Assembly: GCA_009877105.1 (NCBI GenBank)
Contig: WXFD01000010.1
Coordinates: 62,001-126,000 of the forward strand
Source: Bacteroidales bacterium
GTDB lineage: Bacteria; Bacteroidota; Bacteroidia; Bacteroidales; VadinHA17
Reading direction: 5' to 3'
Length of the DNA: 64,000 nucleotides
Shown piece by piece: positions 62,982 through 64,000 of the stretch. The notes beneath the pieces were generated by a model. That model saw only the letters and a program-made list of their open reading frames with translations, was not told the origin of the DNA and did no database searches. A program made the position numbers and the translations under genes. Numbering within the stretch: position 1 is the stretch's first letter; every line of letters begins with the position of its first letter.

Positions 62982-64000
62982 ATGAAAAATATCTTTTCCC
63001 TGTTGCTTTGTCTTTTAACTGTATTTTCACTTTCAGGCCAGGAGAAGAAAGTTAAAACCGGCTGGAAGTTTGGGGGCGCCCTACCGGCAGTTACTTTCGA
63101 TTCGAACCTCGGATTCCAGTATGGTGCTCTTTTTGAATTCTTCAATTATGGTGATCCGAGCGTGTATCCGAAGTATTATGATCATACCTATACCGAGGTT
63201 TCCAGATTTACCAAAGGCAGCGGCATTTACAGGTTTATGTTCGAGACAAACCATCTTATCCCGGGTGTGGAATGGATGAGCGATCTCAGTTACCTGACCG
63301 ATCAGGCAAATCATTTTTACGGTTTCAACGGCTATGTGTCGGTATTTAACAAAGACTGGATGGATACTGAATCATCCGCCTACAGGAGTGCCATGTTTTA
63401 CCGTTTCAGCAGGAACCAGTTCCGCTTCAAGAATGACTTCGTAGGGAAGCTTTCAGGCGATCATCTTAAGTGGAGTGCAGGGTTTGCATTGAACAACTTC
63501 AGGGTGGGTTCGGTGGATATTGATAAGCTCAATAAGGGGAAAAAAGAAGATAAAAAGCTTCCGCCGCTTTCAGAAGAGCCCGGACTTTTTGAACTTTACC
63601 GAGATTCTCTCGGCATAATAAATGCAAATGAGGCTGACGGCGGCTGGGTTAACACCATAAAGGCAGGCCTGGTGTGGGACAGCAGGGATAACAGACCGAA
63701 TCCGATGAGAGGTATATGGACTGAAATGGGAATTGAAATATCGCCCGGATTCCTTGGAAACGACTGGGGATTCTCAAAATTCTATATAACACACCGGCAA
63801 TATTTTACACTTGTGGAAAATGATCTGGCACTTGCCCTGAGGTTAGGATATCAGACAACGCTTTCCGGAAAAGTCCCCTTCTTTTACCAGTCGCAGGTTA
63901 TTACCTACAGACTGACAGGCTATTCGAGCGAGGGATTGGGAGGGACCAGCACCATGAGGGGAATTCTAAACAACAGGATAGTGGGTGATGCATTTGTGCT
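62982..64000 (+). CDS. BamA/TamA-like (Omp85) outer membrane barrel protein, partial
   Basis: The frame from ATG 62982 runs off the right edge (about 339 residues seen). It starts with a signal peptide (MKNIFSLLLCLLTVFSLSGQ) and goes directly into alternating barrel strands, for example TIKAGLVWDSRDNRPNPMRGIWTE split over strands, and LALRLGYQTTLSGKVPFFY, with the GLGGTSTMRGI segment resembling the Omp85 GG.xxlRGY loop motif. POTRA domains are absent, so it is the short D15/surface-antigen-only form common in Bacteroidota rather than BamA itself. Confidence 0.75.
   Translation, partial: MKNIFSLLLCLLTVFSLSGQEKKVKTGWKFGGALPAVTFDSNLGFQYGALFEFFNYGDPSVYPKYYDHTYTEVSRFTKGSGIYRFMFETNHLIPGVEWMSDLSYLTDQANHFYGFNGYVSVFNKDWMDTESSAYRSAMFYRFSRNQFRFKNDFVGKLSGDHLKWSAGFALNNFRVGSVDIDKLNKGKKEDKKLPPLSEEPGLFELYRDSLGIINANEADGGWVNTIKAGLVWDSRDNRPNPMRGIWTEMGIEISPGFLGNDWGFSKFYITHRQYFTLVENDLALALRLGYQTTLSGKVPFFYQSQVITYRLTGYSSEGLGGTSTMRGILNNRIVGDAFV

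Overview
The window looks like a chromosomal segment of an anaerobic, saccharolytic member of the Bacteroidota. The evidence is a SusC/SusD pair, many lipoproteins with short signal peptides ending in (A/S)C, promoter-like TAnnTTTG boxes, the MqnA (futalosine) step of menaquinone synthesis, hydrogenases of both the [NiFe] and [FeFe] classes, and a Rex redox regulator. No rRNA, tRNA, CRISPR array or prophage was recognised.

Layout. Positions 1-6.0 kb hold a truncated sulfhydrogenase-beta-like subunit reading off the left edge, a Rex operator in its promoter, rex, and the [NiFe]-hydrogenase maturation genes hypF-hypC-hypD-hypE. Positions 6.1-9.6 kb encode a three-subunit [FeFe] hydrogenase (NuoE-like, NuoF-like, HydA). 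A nitrilase-superfamily amidohydrolase, DNA polymerase IV and a 46-residue lipoprotein follow. Positions 12.2-18.5 kb form a minus-strand sulfate assimilation and cysteine operon (DUF2061, APS reductase, ATP sulfurylase CysD/CysN, a cystathionine synthase/lyase-type enzyme, CysE, CysK). Positions 18.7-23.1 kb are housekeeping: a small HTH protein, mqnA, purB and an ABC exporter.

From 23.3 to 37.4 kb the region turns to plant glycan use: a GH35 beta-galactosidase, a Tat-type TIM-barrel protein, then a hexuronate cluster with uxaC, a short-chain UxuB, a LarA-family protein, a Gfo/Idh protein, 6-phosphogluconate dehydrogenase, an ExuT-type transporter and UxaE, divergent from kduI-kduD. The cluster has no mannonate dehydratase, KDG kinase or aldolase. 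A LarA-like C2 epimerase beside Gnd suggests an alternative route from mannonate to gluconate to 6-phosphogluconate.

Positions 37.4-50.0 kb are a plus-strand run of mostly exported proteins: a ceramidase-like protein carrying an inserted propeller, a Tat-signal DegT aminotransferase homologue, a beta-propeller lipoprotein, a BNR/sialidase-like protein, three Gfo/Idh/MocA oxidoreductases (two with Tat signals) and an alpha/beta hydrolase. A convergent DoxX-aldo/keto reductase-like fusion and a second DegT protein follow. After a 1.36 kb gene-free stretch comes a SusC/SusD pair whose susC carries an in-frame TAA. The right end has a lipoprotein remnant with an in-frame TAG, a lipoprotein, a complete IS982-type insertion sequence, hutI and the start of an Omp85-type outer membrane protein.

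Together the genes describe a fermenter that imports and depolymerises pectin-type glycans, catabolises the uronates, disposes of electrons as H2 under Rex control, and assimilates sulfate into cysteine. Three places (the rex/hypF junction, the susC stop and the lipoprotein stop) show disrupted or unusual reading frames and should be checked against reads.
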